The translations under genes were made by a program, and so were the position numbers. 64,000 nt of DNA from Fen-1273 sp963748405 (GTDB lineage: Bacteria; Bacteroidota; Ignavibacteria; UBA10030; UBA6906): assembly GCA_963748405.1 (NCBI GenBank), contig CAVVIT010000002.1, positions 124,001 through 188,000 on the forward strand. The letters are read 5' to 3'. The stretch's first letter is position 1, and the number at the start of each line of letters is the position of its first letter. The notes under the pieces are model-generated. The model searched no databases, had not been told where the DNA came from, and saw only the letters and a program-made list of their open reading frames with translations. Shown here piece after piece: positions 42,148-51,371 of the stretch.

Positions 42148-43191
42148 GTGAAAAAAGCACTGATCTCGGGCATCACGGGCCAGGACGGCTCCTACCTTGC
42201 GGAACTCCTTCTCGACAAGGGGTACGAAGTCCACGGCATCATCCGCCGCAGCAGTTCCTTCAACCGCGGACGGATCGACCATCTGTACATCCAGAACGAG
42301 CGCCTGATGGACAAACGGCTCTTTCTTCACTACGGGGACGTGACCGACACGTCCAATCTGAACCGTGTGCTCGAAAAGGTCGCGCCGGACGAGATTTACA
42401 ACCTCGCGGCCCAGAGTCACGTCAAGGTCTCCTTTGACGTGCCCGAGTACACGGCACAGGTCGACGCCGTGGGAACGCTCCGGTTCCTCGACGCCATCCG
42501 GGAAACGGGGGTCAAGACGCGCTTCTACCAGGCGTCGACGAGCGAACTGTTCGGAAGGGTGAAGGAAATCCCGCAGAACGAGAACACCCCGTTCTATCCG
42601 AGGAGTCCCTACGGCGTCGCCAAACTGTACGGGTTCTGGATCGTCGTCAACTACCGCGAGGCATACAATCTCTTCGCCTGCAACGGCATCCTGTTCAACC
42701 ACGAATCCCCGCGCCGCGGGGAGGGCTTTGTGACCCGGAAGGTCACGCTCGCCGCCGCCCGCATCAAGCTCGGATTGCAGAAGACCCTCGAACTCGGCAA
42801 TCTGAACGCGCGCCGCGACTGGGGGTTCGCTCCGGAATACTGCGAAGGCATGTGGCGCATGCTGCAGCAGAAGACCCCCGACGATTTTGTCCTGGCGACG
42901 GGCCAGACGCATTCCGTCCGCGAATTCGTGGAGCTGGCGTTCAGGCACCTGGACATGGAGCTCGCCTGGACGGGAAAGGGGGCTCACGAAAAAGGGAAGG
43001 AGCGGAAGACGGGGCGCGTTCTCGTCGAGGTCGCGCCGCGGTATTACCGCCCGACGGAGGTCGAGGTCCTCATCGGCGACGCGACAAAGGCCAAACGGAA
43101 GCTGCGGTGGTCGCCGGTCACGACATTCGAGGACCTCGTCGCCATGATGGCAAAGGCGGATTTCGAAAAAGTCTCAAGGCGCGGCTACTGA
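42148..43191 (+). CDS. gmd: GDP-mannose 4,6-dehydratase
   Basis: A 347-residue short-chain dehydrogenase-like enzyme converting GDP-D-mannose to GDP-4-keto-6-deoxy-mannose, the precursor of GDP-fucose, rhamnose and perosamine. The NADP loop is GITGQDGSY (8-16), followed by HGIIRRSSSFN, and the catalytic pair is Y155/K159 in SPYGVAK. FNHESPRRGEGFVTRKV is a Gmd signature. The GTG start follows GGGCAAC. No fucose synthase, reductase or aminotransferase gene for the product is next to it, so the final sugar is unknown. The stop overlaps the second flippase start. Confidence 0.95.
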   Translation: MKKALISGITGQDGSYLAELLLDKGYEVHGIIRRSSSFNRGRIDHLYIQNERLMDKRLFLHYGDVTDTSNLNRVLEKVAPDEIYNLAAQSHVKVSFDVPEYTAQVDAVGTLRFLDAIRETGVKTRFYQASTSELFGRVKEIPQNENTPFYPRSPYGVAKLYGFWIVVNYREAYNLFACNGILFNHESPRRGEGFVTRKVTLAAARIKLGLQKTLELGNLNARRDWGFAPEYCEGMWRMLQQKTPDDFVLATGQTHSVREFVELAFRHLDMELAWTGKGAHEKGKERKTGRVLVEVAPRYYRPTEVEVLIGDATKAKRKLRWSPVTTFEDLVAMMAKADFEKVSRRGY

Positions 43192-44561
43192 TGCAACGCT
43201 ATCTTCCCCGGTTCGTGAGGGCACGACTCTTCGAAGGACAGCAGCGGAGCGTGCGTGCGAAACAGAATATCGTTGCGCTCTTCGTCCTTCGCGGCGTCAG
43301 CATGGCGATCAATCTCGTTCTCGTTCCGATGACTCTCGCGTATCTCAATCAGACCAGGTACGGCATCTGGCTCATTTTGAGTTCGATCATCGGCTGGGTG
43401 AACCTGATGGATATCGGCCTCGGAAACGGTCTCAGAAACGAATTTGCCCGGGCCGTGGCGGTGAACGACCGCGACCTGGCGCGGACGCAGATCAGTACGA
43501 CCTATGCCTGCGTGGCGGCGATTATCGGCGTGCTCATCGCCGCGTTCTTCCTCGTCAATCCCCTGCTGCACTGGGCGGGGATACTGAACACGCCCGAATC
43601 CATGGAGCCCGAGTTGCACCGGCTTGCCTCGGTGGTGTTCGTCTTCTTCTGCCTCCGCCTCCTGTTCGGCCTGATCGGTACCGTTCTCCTGGCGGATCAG
43701 AAACCCGCCCGGAGCAACCTTCTGGACGTCCTTGCGGCCATGATGTCGCTCGCCGGTGTTTACGCCCTGACGCGCATCCCGGGGGTCGGCTCTCTCTTCT
43801 GGCTCGGGTTCGTGATCAGCGCCTCCGCGGCGGCCGTCCCTCTGGCGGCGAACTTCTGGCTGTTCCGGGGCAGGTACCGTGCGCTTGCCCCGTCCGTGCG
43901 GTTCTTCCGGTTTGACCAGGCGCGCCGGCTGATTTCGCTCGGCGTCCAGTTTTTCCTTCTTCAGATCGCGGGGGTGGTGATCTTTGCCACGTCGAACCTG
44001 GTGATCACGCAGTATTTCGGCCCGTCCGAGGTCGTTCCGTACAACATCGCGTTCAAATATTACGGCGTCGCATCGATGGCGTTCGCCGTCATCCTGACGC
44101 CGTTCTGGTCCGCGTTCACCGATGCGTATACGCGCGGTGATACACCGTGGATCACGATGACGATGAGAAAACTCAAGATTGCATGGCTGACTCTCGCCGC
44201 GGTCATGATCCTCATGACGTCCGTCGCGGACTTCGCGTACGCCCTCTGGGTCGGTCCCGGAGTCAAGGTTCCGTTTCTGCTCTCCGCCTCCATGGCCGTG
44301 TACGTTCTCATCGTTGCGTGGAACAGCATATTTGGTTACTTTATCAACGGTACGGGAAAAATCACTCTTCAGCTCTGGGTCGCGCTGCCGGTCGCCCTTA
44401 CGGTGATCCCGCTCGCCATTTTCTTTTCCACGCGCCTGGCGCTGGGAAGCGCCGGCGTGATGCTGGCGATCTGCGCAACGCTGCTTCCCACCTGCTTCCT
44501 CTGGCCTCTGCAGGCGAGGAAGATCATCGCCGGAACCGCAAAGGGAGTCTGGTCGCGCTGA
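43191..44561 (+). CDS. Wzx-type polysaccharide flippase 2
   Basis: A 456-residue MOP-superfamily exporter with about 12-14 membrane helices. ATG 43191 overlaps the gmd stop (TGATG). The N-terminus RAKQNIVALFVLRGVSMAINLVLVP and the GIWLILSSIIGWVNLMDIGLGNGLRN segment match Wzx-like proteins. It differs clearly from the flippase encoded upstream of gmd, so the two are not a recent duplication. The cluster may make two glycans, or one of the two may serve another lipid-linked substrate. Confidence 0.88.
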   Translation: MQRYLPRFVRARLFEGQQRSVRAKQNIVALFVLRGVSMAINLVLVPMTLAYLNQTRYGIWLILSSIIGWVNLMDIGLGNGLRNEFARAVAVNDRDLARTQISTTYACVAAIIGVLIAAFFLVNPLLHWAGILNTPESMEPELHRLASVVFVFFCLRLLFGLIGTVLLADQKPARSNLLDVLAAMMSLAGVYALTRIPGVGSLFWLGFVISASAAAVPLAANFWLFRGRYRALAPSVRFFRFDQARRLISLGVQFFLLQIAGVVIFATSNLVITQYFGPSEVVPYNIAFKYYGVASMAFAVILTPFWSAFTDAYTRGDTPWITMTMRKLKIAWLTLAAVMILMTSVADFAYALWVGPGVKVPFLLSASMAVYVLIVAWNSIFGYFINGTGKITLQLWVALPVALTVIPLAIFFSTRLALGSAGVMLAICATLLPTCFLWPLQARKIIAGTAKGVWSR

Positions 44562-44636
44562 AGGGCGAGCTTTCCGTGACGACGGGCGGCGCCCCCGGCG
44601 ACGGTGCTCCATCACTGACACAAACGGGATACTCCG

Positions 44637-45095
44637 ATGGCTGAAACGCTCGGCACGCTGTGCGACAAGCTCACCATTGTCAAACTCAAGCAGTGGCACG
44701 CACAGGACCCCCCCGTGCTCGAGAGCCTTGCACGGCAGGAGAAACAGCTCCAGGGGGAAATCGAGGAATTCCTGCGTGAGGCGGCCGCGGGCAGGATTCC
44801 GCCCGAACGGCTCACGTTCGCCGCGAACAAGGTGTACCGGAAGGAAGGAAACGATGTCGCAGAAATCGCGGGGGGCGTCGGCGAAATCTTTGCGCGGCTC
44901 GCAGACGTCAATTGCCGGTTATGGCACGTTCAGGAATTCGTCTACGAATTTGAAAAGGTCCCCCCGGAACGGAAGGACGAAATCGTCAAGCAGCTTGCCC
45001 TTCTCAATCTGGAGCGGACCCGCTGCATCGACCAGATGGACATCGCGTTTCAGAAACTGATCGTGCCGGCGCCCCGGAACGGCAATGCCCCCTAG
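44637..45095 (+). CDS. DUF4254 family protein
   Basis: A 152-residue, mostly helical soluble protein that looks like the DUF4254 family (LCDKLTIVKLKQWH at the start, LADVNCRLWHVQEFVYEF in the middle, and an LNLERTRCIDQMD end). Function is not known. Members occur in polysaccharide loci of Bacteroidetes-like bacteria. Its 3' end overlaps the GT9 gene downstream by 11 bases, suggesting coupled synthesis. Confidence 0.75.
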   Translation: MAETLGTLCDKLTIVKLKQWHAQDPPVLESLARQEKQLQGEIEEFLREAAAGRIPPERLTFAANKVYRKEGNDVAEIAGGVGEIFARLADVNCRLWHVQEFVYEFEKVPPERKDEIVKQLALLNLERTRCIDQMDIAFQKLIVPAPRNGNAP

Positions 45096-46221
45096 CGACA
45101 TCCGGCACGCGACTCCCCGCATCCTTCTCGGCCAGCTCGGCGCCAACGGCGACTGTCTCTGCGCGACAGCGGTCGCGCGGCAGATCAAGAATGATTACCC
45201 GGGCTGCCACCTCACGTGGGGCGTGGGATCCTGTTACCGCACGGTCCTCGCGGAAAACCCCTACGTCGACGAGATCTGGGAATACCCTGTCGGCTCCCTG
45301 TCCGGGCTCCTCGATGCGTGGCGGAAATTCGCGCGGGAGGCGCGCGAGCGCCGGCGGAGGGGGGATTTCGATACGATATTCCTGACGCAGGTCCCGCCGG
45401 ACAACTACGGCAATTTCGACGGGACCGTCCGTGCGTCGATCTTCAGGGGTTATCCCCGTCCGATCACCGTCCCGATCACCCCTGTTCTTCGGCTGTCCGA
45501 CAGTGAGGTGCGCGATGTCGACCGGTTCGTGGCCACCCACGGGATCGACGGATATACCCACCGCATTCTGTTCGAATGCGCCGGTGCGAGCGGCCAGACG
45601 TTTCTTACCCCCGCGTTCGCCGCAGAATCCGCACGTCTCGTGCTTGAACGGGTTCCTGACACGGCCATCATTCTCTCGTCCAACATTCCCGTGAAATCCC
45701 CCGACCGCAGGATGATCGATGCCAGCGTCCTTCCGCTCAGGGAAAACGCGGATCTCACCAGGCACTGCACGCTCTTCGTCGGAGGATGCAGCGGGATCAC
45801 ATGGCTGGCGATGTCGGAGTGGGCAAAACCTCTCCCCATGATCCAGCTGCTCAGCAGGAGAACTTCCGTCTTCGCCTCCGTGGTTCACGACGCCGAATAC
45901 TTCGGACTGCCCGCCGGGCATATTCTCGAGATGACCGACTGCTCGCCGGATCGCGTCGCGGAATGCATCATCGCGGTGCTCACCGGGGATTTCTCCTCCG
46001 CGCGCGCCCGGTTTCATGAACGCATCCCCGTCCGTCTGGATTTCTACCTGACCGTGTTCATCTGGAGCCTTCTCAAGAGCTTCCGAATTCTCTCGGTGCT
46101 CCGCTCCCTCCGGACGTCGGTCCGCCGGTACGGTATCTCCCCGTTTTTCACGTTCGGTCTCGAGCGGATCACGGCAATCCTCCCGTCCCGGCACGGGGAC
46201 CACCGCACAATCGTCTCGTGA
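45085..46221 (+). CDS. GT9 (heptosyltransferase-like) protein
   Basis: A 378-residue protein with the GT9 layout: ILLGQLGANGDCLCATAVARQIK (about 13-35) at the nucleotide-facing start, DEIWEYPVGSL, and a C-terminal donor region with FVGGCSGITWLAMSEWAKPL. It lacks the cysteine clusters of the first GT9 protein. The last 60 residues are basic and extend beyond the usual fold. Whether it is catalytically active is uncertain because the GT9 donor motif is only loosely kept. Confidence 0.8.
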   Translation: MPPSDIRHATPRILLGQLGANGDCLCATAVARQIKNDYPGCHLTWGVGSCYRTVLAENPYVDEIWEYPVGSLSGLLDAWRKFAREARERRRRGDFDTIFLTQVPPDNYGNFDGTVRASIFRGYPRPITVPITPVLRLSDSEVRDVDRFVATHGIDGYTHRILFECAGASGQTFLTPAFAAESARLVLERVPDTAIILSSNIPVKSPDRRMIDASVLPLRENADLTRHCTLFVGGCSGITWLAMSEWAKPLPMIQLLSRRTSVFASVVHDAEYFGLPAGHILEMTDCSPDRVAECIIAVLTGDFSSARARFHERIPVRLDFYLTVFIWSLLKSFRILSVLRSLRTSVRRYGISPFFTFGLERITAILPSRHGDHRTIVS

Positions 46222-46231
46222 AGGGTCTCCG

Positions 46232-47191
46232 ATGACTCCGGCCGTGTCCATTCTGATCACAAACTGGAACGGGATGGATATCCTGCGCGACTGCCTTGCG
46301 TCGGTGATCGGGAAGACGTGCGACATCGTGTTCGAGGTCGTCGTCGTTGACGACGCCTCCACGGACGGGAGTGCGGGCATGGTGCGGGAGGAATTCCCCT
46401 CCGTCCACCTCCTGTCACGGGACGTCAACGGCGGGTTCGTCAGGGCGAACAACGACGGCGTCCGCATCACCACGGGGAGGAACATCCTTCTCCTGAATTC
46501 AGACACGCTGTTCGAAAACAACGCGGCGAAGATTCTCTCGGACTACCTGGACGAACATTCCGGGGTCGGCATCTGCGGCGGCTGGCTCAGGAACCGGGAC
46601 GGCTCGAACCAGATCTCGTTCGGGGATCCGCCGTCGATGGCCCAGGCCGCGGCGGACGCCCTGTTTCTGAACGATCTCTTCCCCTCTTCGGGGCTCCCCC
46701 GCCGGGGGGGGTCTCCACGGCCGGGGATGACCGGGCCCCGGCCCGTGGGATACGTCTCGGGGGCTGATCTCATGATCCGGCGCTCTCTCGTGGAGCGCAT
46801 CGGGCTGTTCGACGAAGGGTACGAAGCATACTGCGAGGAAGTCGACCTCTGTACGCGCGTCCGCGCCGCGGGAGGGCTGGACGTGCATTTTGTCCCCGAT
46901 GCGCATATCATCCACCTCGCCGGCATGTCCTACAACAAGCAGGGAGAACGCCGCCTGCGGCTGCAGTACGGGAGCTACAGGCGATACCTGACGAAACATC
47001 ACGGCGGCTTCTACACAAGGATTGTGCTCCTCCTGTACGCGTGGCACTACGTCGTGAAGGGGCTCGTCCGGTGGGCACGATTCGTGTCCGCCCCCGGCCC
47101 GGAGAAGGAGGTGCGGGGCGCGGAATTCCGCAGCGCACTTTTTCATGTCAAACACGGTGTCCTGGCCGCACTGCGGAGCGGCACCCCGTGA
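46232..47191 (+). CDS. GT2 family glycosyltransferase
   Basis: A 319-residue GT-A transferase related to the gene at 39970. VSILITNWNGMDILRDCL (5-22), VVDDASTDGS (about 38-47) and LLNSDTLFENN carry nucleotide and metal contacts; EAYCEEVDLCTRVRAAG holds the catalytic acid. A C-terminal hydrophobic helix (IVLLLYAWHYVVKGLV) may anchor it. The stop overlaps the next start (GTGA). Confidence 0.9.
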   Translation: MTPAVSILITNWNGMDILRDCLASVIGKTCDIVFEVVVVDDASTDGSAGMVREEFPSVHLLSRDVNGGFVRANNDGVRITTGRNILLLNSDTLFENNAAKILSDYLDEHSGVGICGGWLRNRDGSNQISFGDPPSMAQAAADALFLNDLFPSSGLPRRGGSPRPGMTGPRPVGYVSGADLMIRRSLVERIGLFDEGYEAYCEEVDLCTRVRAAGGLDVHFVPDAHIIHLAGMSYNKQGERRLRLQYGSYRRYLTKHHGGFYTRIVLLLYAWHYVVKGLVRWARFVSAPGPEKEVRGAEFRSALFHVKHGVLAALRSGTP

Positions 47192-48389
47192 AGAACACCA
47201 TCGCCCATCAGGTGGAAAATCCGGAGGCCGCCGCGACGCTCGTGTTCTTTTCGGACATTGCCTGGGACAGCCTCCACCAGCGCCCCCAGCACCTTGCCAC
47301 TCTTCTGGCCCGCACGCGACGTGTTCTGTGGATTGAGCCTGCAACGCTCGGGCACCGCGTCCTGTTTTCCCCTGTGGAGCAGGTTGCGGGCGTCTTCCGC
47401 ATGACGATTCCTGCGTTCCCCCTGAATGCCAGGAATCGCTGGATTCGCCGCATCGCTGTGTTCATAAGCCGTGCGGCGTTTCTCCGTCAGATGGTCGCCG
47501 CCCTCCAGGGTCTGCTCCTCCGGCGCGGCCTCCGGCGCGTGCACGACCCGGGCGGGGACGTTGTCTGCATTGTGGAGAATTTCCTCTTCATGCGCCTGGC
47601 CAGATCTCTGCATCCGCGGCGCGTCGTTTTTGACTATATCGATGACGTATTCGGGTTCAACGCTTTTCCGGACTATGTGCGAAGAGAATGGCTTTCCGCC
47701 GTCCGGCACGCCGACGTGGTGACCGCCACGTCCGCGACGCTCCGCAAACGGATCATGGACGCTCACGCAAGGGATGTGACGCTCATTCCCAACGGCGTGG
47801 ACTTTGACCGGTTTTCAGGATCCGGCGAAGAACCTCCCCCCCGGATTTTCCCCCCGGGGACGCGCCGATCGTGGGGTACGTGGGGTCCATATACCCGTGG
47901 ATCGACTTCAGTCTTCTCGAGAAAACGATTGAAGCCCTTCCCGAATTCCTGTTCGTCATGGTCGGTCATGTTCATCCCGACGTGGCCGGCGACGTGGCCA
48001 GGTTGACGAGGCACGGGAATTTCAGATATCTCGGGCTCAAACCGTACGCCGGGGTTCCGTCCTATGTGCGCCGGTTCCATGCCGGCATCATCCCTTTCAG
48101 GAGGAACCTCCTCACGGAGGGTGTCAACCCGGTCAAGCTGTATGAGTACAGCGCCGCCGGCGTCCCGACCGTCGTGACGGACTTCTCGGATGACACCCGC
48201 GCATTCGCCGATATGGTTCTCATCGCGGACTCGGCGGAGGATTTCGCGCTGCAGATCCGCGTTGCCGTCGGCCGGCGCAACGATCCCGTTATCACGGGCA
48301 GGCTGGCCGCGTTCGCCCGCGCCAATGACTGGAGGAGCCGGGCGGAAGAATTCTCAGATATATTGCAGAGATCATCAAAAATCTCATAA
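47188..48389 (+). pseudogene. GT4-like glycosyltransferase split by a -1 frameshift in a C/G-rich run
   Basis: One GT-B glycosyltransferase spread over two frames. The first, from GTG 47188, has LVFFSDIAWDSLHQRPQHL (about 16-34, a signature of one GT4 subgroup) and ends its similarity at GVDFDRF. The donor domain continues in the -1 frame with IVGYVGSIYPWIDF, EGVNPVKLYEYSAAG and the final stop at 48389. The change lies in C7 (47836-47842) or in C6G4 (47850-47859), where one added base restores a frame of about 400 residues. Read uncorrected, the first frame runs to 48006 as nonsense. The C6 tract also fits a slippery C CCC CCG. Confidence 0.78.
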
Positions 48390-48427
48390 TCGGGCGTCAC
48401 GAGAATCCTCCGGCGTGTCCCGGAACA

Positions 48428-48456
48428 TTGCTTCTGGACTCGATTCGAGATAATTT
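48428..48456 (+). promoter_or_regulatory. Predicted promoter of the T9SS cargo gene
   Basis: TTGCTT (48428-48433) and TAATTT (48451-48456), spacer 17, about 65 bases before the GGAGG site and ATG 48526. Confidence 0.45.
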
Positions 48457-48525
48457 GCATTCATTCCCCTCTGTTCTCCCGTCGGCATCCTGTCTCGACC
48501 CCCTCAGAAATTTCCTGGAGGAAAT

Positions 48526-50454
48526 ATGAAACTCCCGTTGATCATTGCGTTGACGTGCCTGATTCTTCCTGCGCCGTGCCCGGCCGTCGTCGAAGCGCAG
48601 ACATCGTGGACTCCGTACGCGGGGAGCCCTCTCGTCGGGAACGCGATATCCCCGGCGGTTGTGTATGATACCGCAGCCCAGAAATACAGAATGTGGTATA
48701 TCGCGCTCGGATCCGCGGTCAAGTATGCGGAGTCTCCGGACGGGCTTACCTGGTCGCTCGGCAGCGACGTCGTTTTGCCCACCGGGGCCCCGGGTGCGTT
48801 CGACCAGTATATCCATGCGCTGGCCGTCGTCAGGTTCGGCGATTCGCTCGCGATGTATTACACGGCATCCAACGACGGCGTTTCGCTCGTTGTCGGACGC
48901 GCGGTCTCATCGGACGGGAAGCACTGGATAAAATCCCCGGGCAACCCGGTCCTGACGCACGGACCCGCGGGTTCGTGGGAATCCCAGGGAGTGGGTGCAT
49001 GCGGCGTGAGGCTGAAGAACGGTCTGTTTGAAATGTGGTACGGCGCTTCCGACGGGAGCTTTGTCCGGACGGGGTACGCTCAATCTCCGGACGGCGTCGT
49101 CTGGTCAAAGTACGCCAACAACCCCGTGCTTCCACGCGGAGGACCGGGCTCCATCGATGAGAGAGAGTCCGCAATTATGGGTCTGGACTGGAAAGACAGC
49201 CTTGGCTGCGCGGTGTATGAGAGCATCGACGCCGCCGGCAGGGAGACATATTCGATCGCCACGTCACCGGATGGAATCCTGTGGACAAAATACGCCGGGA
49301 ACCCCGTGTATACCCCGGCCGGAACCGGCTGGGATTCGTATGGTATCGGCAACGGTTGCGTTCTCTGGAAGGACGGCCTGTTCAGGTACTGGTACTGCGG
49401 GTATTCCGGCGGCACATGGTCGATCGGCCTCGCCTTCCTGCAGCAACCGGCGATGACCGTGGTCAGACCGGGGCTGCTCGATTTCGGCTGGGTGCAGGCA
49501 AACACGACGGATACACTGTCGCTGAGGATTACGAACGCCGGAACGAAAGACTCACTCCGGGTAATTTCCGTGACGTCGAACAACAGTCATTTTGCGGGAT
49601 CACCGGCCTCGGGCGTGATCGCCCCCGGAGATTCCCTCGTTCTGCCTGTCCGGTACACTCCTTCTGCCACACAACCCGACAGCGGCATGATCACCATTGG
49701 AACGAACGATCCCGCCGCGGCAACGGTCCCCGTCCCCGTCCGGGGCCACGGATATCTTCTGACGAAGAGTCCCATCATTACCGGTATCGCGCTCGTACCG
49801 AACTCCTACTACCAGGCGCGCGTCACCTGGCTGCGGGCCCTGAATGATTCGCTCGGTGCCGCCGATCCTGTCACGCAGTACAGCGTCTGGCGTCTCGTCA
49901 AAGGATCTGCCGCGCAACAGGGGGCGAATCGACCCGGCTTCCCCGAACTTCCTTCTTCGGCGCTGATCGATCCCGCGTGGGATTTTGTTGCTGCCGTCCC
50001 CGCGGCGGATCTGCTCCGCTACGGATACATCGCCCCCGTTCTCTTTGACAACACCCAGCCCTATGCGTGGACCACGTTCATGGTCGCCGCTCATACGAAG
50101 GCGCTTGCGGTATACCAGTCCGCCCCTGACAGCGTACAGTACGATCCGCCGTTCGTCACCTCCGCCGCCCCCGCGACACGGGAGGCGCCGCGTGAGTTCA
50201 CCCTGCACCAGAACTATCCCAATCCCTTCAACCCCTCGACGGTGATCCGGTACGACATTCCGCGAGCGGCATCCGTGAACCTGACCGTCTACAGCATACT
50301 CGGACAGGAGGTCGCGCGGCTCGTCGACGCCAGGGAAGAGGCGGGTTACCATGAAGCCCGGTTTGACGCATCGGGCCTTGCCTCGGGGGTCTATTTCTAC
50401 CGCCTGAGGGCGGGGGATTTTGTGCGGACGATGAAACTGGTCCTCACGAGATAA
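48526..50454 (+). CDS. Type IX-secreted protein: beta-propeller, ASH-like and T9SS sorting domains
   Basis: A 642-residue exported protein. A signal peptide (1-25) is cleaved near VEAQ. Residues about 27-310 contain five or so repeats of a W-(T/S)-K-Y-x-N-P-V-type glycosidase-like five-bladed propeller (GH43/GH32 fold), with no convincing catalytic triad. Residues about 325-405 look like an ASH/choice-of-anchor D module (LDFGWVQANTTDTLSLR...). The last 85 residues are a T9SS type A sorting domain with NYPNPFNPSTVIRYDIP, YSILGQEVARL and a KLVLTR end. It is therefore predicted to cross the outer membrane by T9SS and be attached to the surface. It follows the glycan cluster and has its own promoter. 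Confidence 0.88.
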   Translation: MKLPLIIALTCLILPAPCPAVVEAQTSWTPYAGSPLVGNAISPAVVYDTAAQKYRMWYIALGSAVKYAESPDGLTWSLGSDVVLPTGAPGAFDQYIHALAVVRFGDSLAMYYTASNDGVSLVVGRAVSSDGKHWIKSPGNPVLTHGPAGSWESQGVGACGVRLKNGLFEMWYGASDGSFVRTGYAQSPDGVVWSKYANNPVLPRGGPGSIDERESAIMGLDWKDSLGCAVYESIDAAGRETYSIATSPDGILWTKYAGNPVYTPAGTGWDSYGIGNGCVLWKDGLFRYWYCGYSGGTWSIGLAFLQQPAMTVVRPGLLDFGWVQANTTDTLSLRITNAGTKDSLRVISVTSNNSHFAGSPASGVIAPGDSLVLPVRYTPSATQPDSGMITIGTNDPAAATVPVPVRGHGYLLTKSPIITGIALVPNSYYQARVTWLRALNDSLGAADPVTQYSVWRLVKGSAAQQGANRPGFPELPSSALIDPAWDFVAAVPAADLLRYGYIAPVLFDNTQPYAWTTFMVAAHTKALAVYQSAPDSVQYDPPFVTSAAPATREAPREFTLHQNYPNPFNPSTVIRYDIPRAASVNLTVYSILGQEVARLVDAREEAGYHEARFDASGLASGVYFYRLRAGDFVRTMKLVLTR

Positions 50455-50478
50455 GGACGGACATCCCGTCCTCCGGGG

Positions 50479-50507
50479 TTGAATTGCGGAGGGGTGTTCC
50501 TTATATT
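50479..50507 (+). promoter_or_regulatory. Predicted promoter of the zinc-ribbon methyltransferase gene
   Basis: TTGAAT (50479-50484) and TATATT (50502-50507), spacer 17, about 25 bases before GTG 50532. Confidence 0.6.
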
Positions 50508-50531
50508 CCTGCCGACACGACGGAGGAATGC

Positions 50532-51341
50532 GTGACCGGCGAGAGCCCGCGGTGCAAGATATGCGAAACGGAGACCGTGTTCCACGGCTCGAGCATGGTC
50601 ATGGGGAAATTTGAAGCCCGGTATTTCGCCTGCCCCGGCTGCGGGTTTGTTTTTGTCGCCGATCCCTACTGGCTTGCGGACGCCTACAGGAATCCGATCG
50701 CCGACGTCGATCTCGGCTCGGTCTGGCGTGCGTACAGGTACTCGAAGGCGGTGAAATCGCTCATCAATCTCTGCGGGTTTGACAGGGGGGGGAAGTTTCT
50801 CGATTACGGCGGGGGATTTGGCCTCTTCGTGAGACAGATGAGAGACCTGGGATACGACTTCCGTTACCACGACGCATACTGCGAGAACATATTTGCGCGG
50901 GGATTCGACGGTGTTCTCGACGGCGGCGAGCGGTACGAGGCAACGACGGCCTTCGAGGTGTTCGAACATCTCCAGGACCCGCTGACGACGGTCGAACGGA
51001 TGGCGTCGGTCTCATCGACGATCGTGTTCTCCACGTACGTCATTCCCACCCCTGCTCCGAAGATCGGCGACTGGTGGTACTATCTTCCCGTCACGGGGCA
51101 GCATATTGCGTTCTATTCCCACAGGTCGCTGGAGATCATCGGGGAGAGGTTTCAGCTGAGGTCGTATTCCCACGGGAAGGAGATTCACATGCTGTCGTCG
51201 AAATCCATCCCGGAGCCCTTCTTTCGCCTCGTTGCAAGCCCGAGACTTGCCAAGTGGCTCGATCTGTTCATGCCCAGAGCGACCCTCCTGTACCGTGATT
51301 TCGATTCCGGCATGGAGAAGGCCGCCGGGCGCTCCCTGTAA
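50532..51341 (+). CDS. SAM-dependent methyltransferase with N-terminal zinc ribbon
   Basis: A 269-residue protein. The N-terminus has CKIC (9-12) and CPGCG (about 34-38), a probable zinc ribbon as in sugar C-methyltransferases of the TylM3/NovU type. The SAM domain follows with FLDYGGGFGLFVRQM (about 89-103) and TTAFEVFEHLQDP. GTG 50532 is chosen because GGAGGAA stands just before it; the open frame starts further upstream inside the promoter. It could methylate a sugar, but the substrate is not known. It converges with the next methyltransferase gene. Confidence 0.82.
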   Translation: MTGESPRCKICETETVFHGSSMVMGKFEARYFACPGCGFVFVADPYWLADAYRNPIADVDLGSVWRAYRYSKAVKSLINLCGFDRGGKFLDYGGGFGLFVRQMRDLGYDFRYHDAYCENIFARGFDGVLDGGERYEATTAFEVFEHLQDPLTTVERMASVSSTIVFSTYVIPTPAPKIGDWWYYLPVTGQHIAFYSHRSLEIIGERFQLRSYSHGKEIHMLSSKSIPEPFFRLVASPRLAKWLDLFMPRATLLYRDFDSGMEKAAGRSL

Positions 51342-51371
51342 ACCCCGGAACACCTCCCCGGAAACGCCGCA

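Noticed and set aside
40162..42987. Open frame of over 900 codons on the minus strand across GT2, flippase and gmd genes
   Set aside because: It spans several well-supported plus-strand genes, has an Arg/Glu/Asp-biased composition and no recognisable domain: a shadow of third-position GC bias.
48526..50454. Active glycoside hydrolase in the T9SS cargo protein
   Set aside because: The repeats have the propeller spacing but I could not identify the three catalytic acids, so only the fold is suggested.
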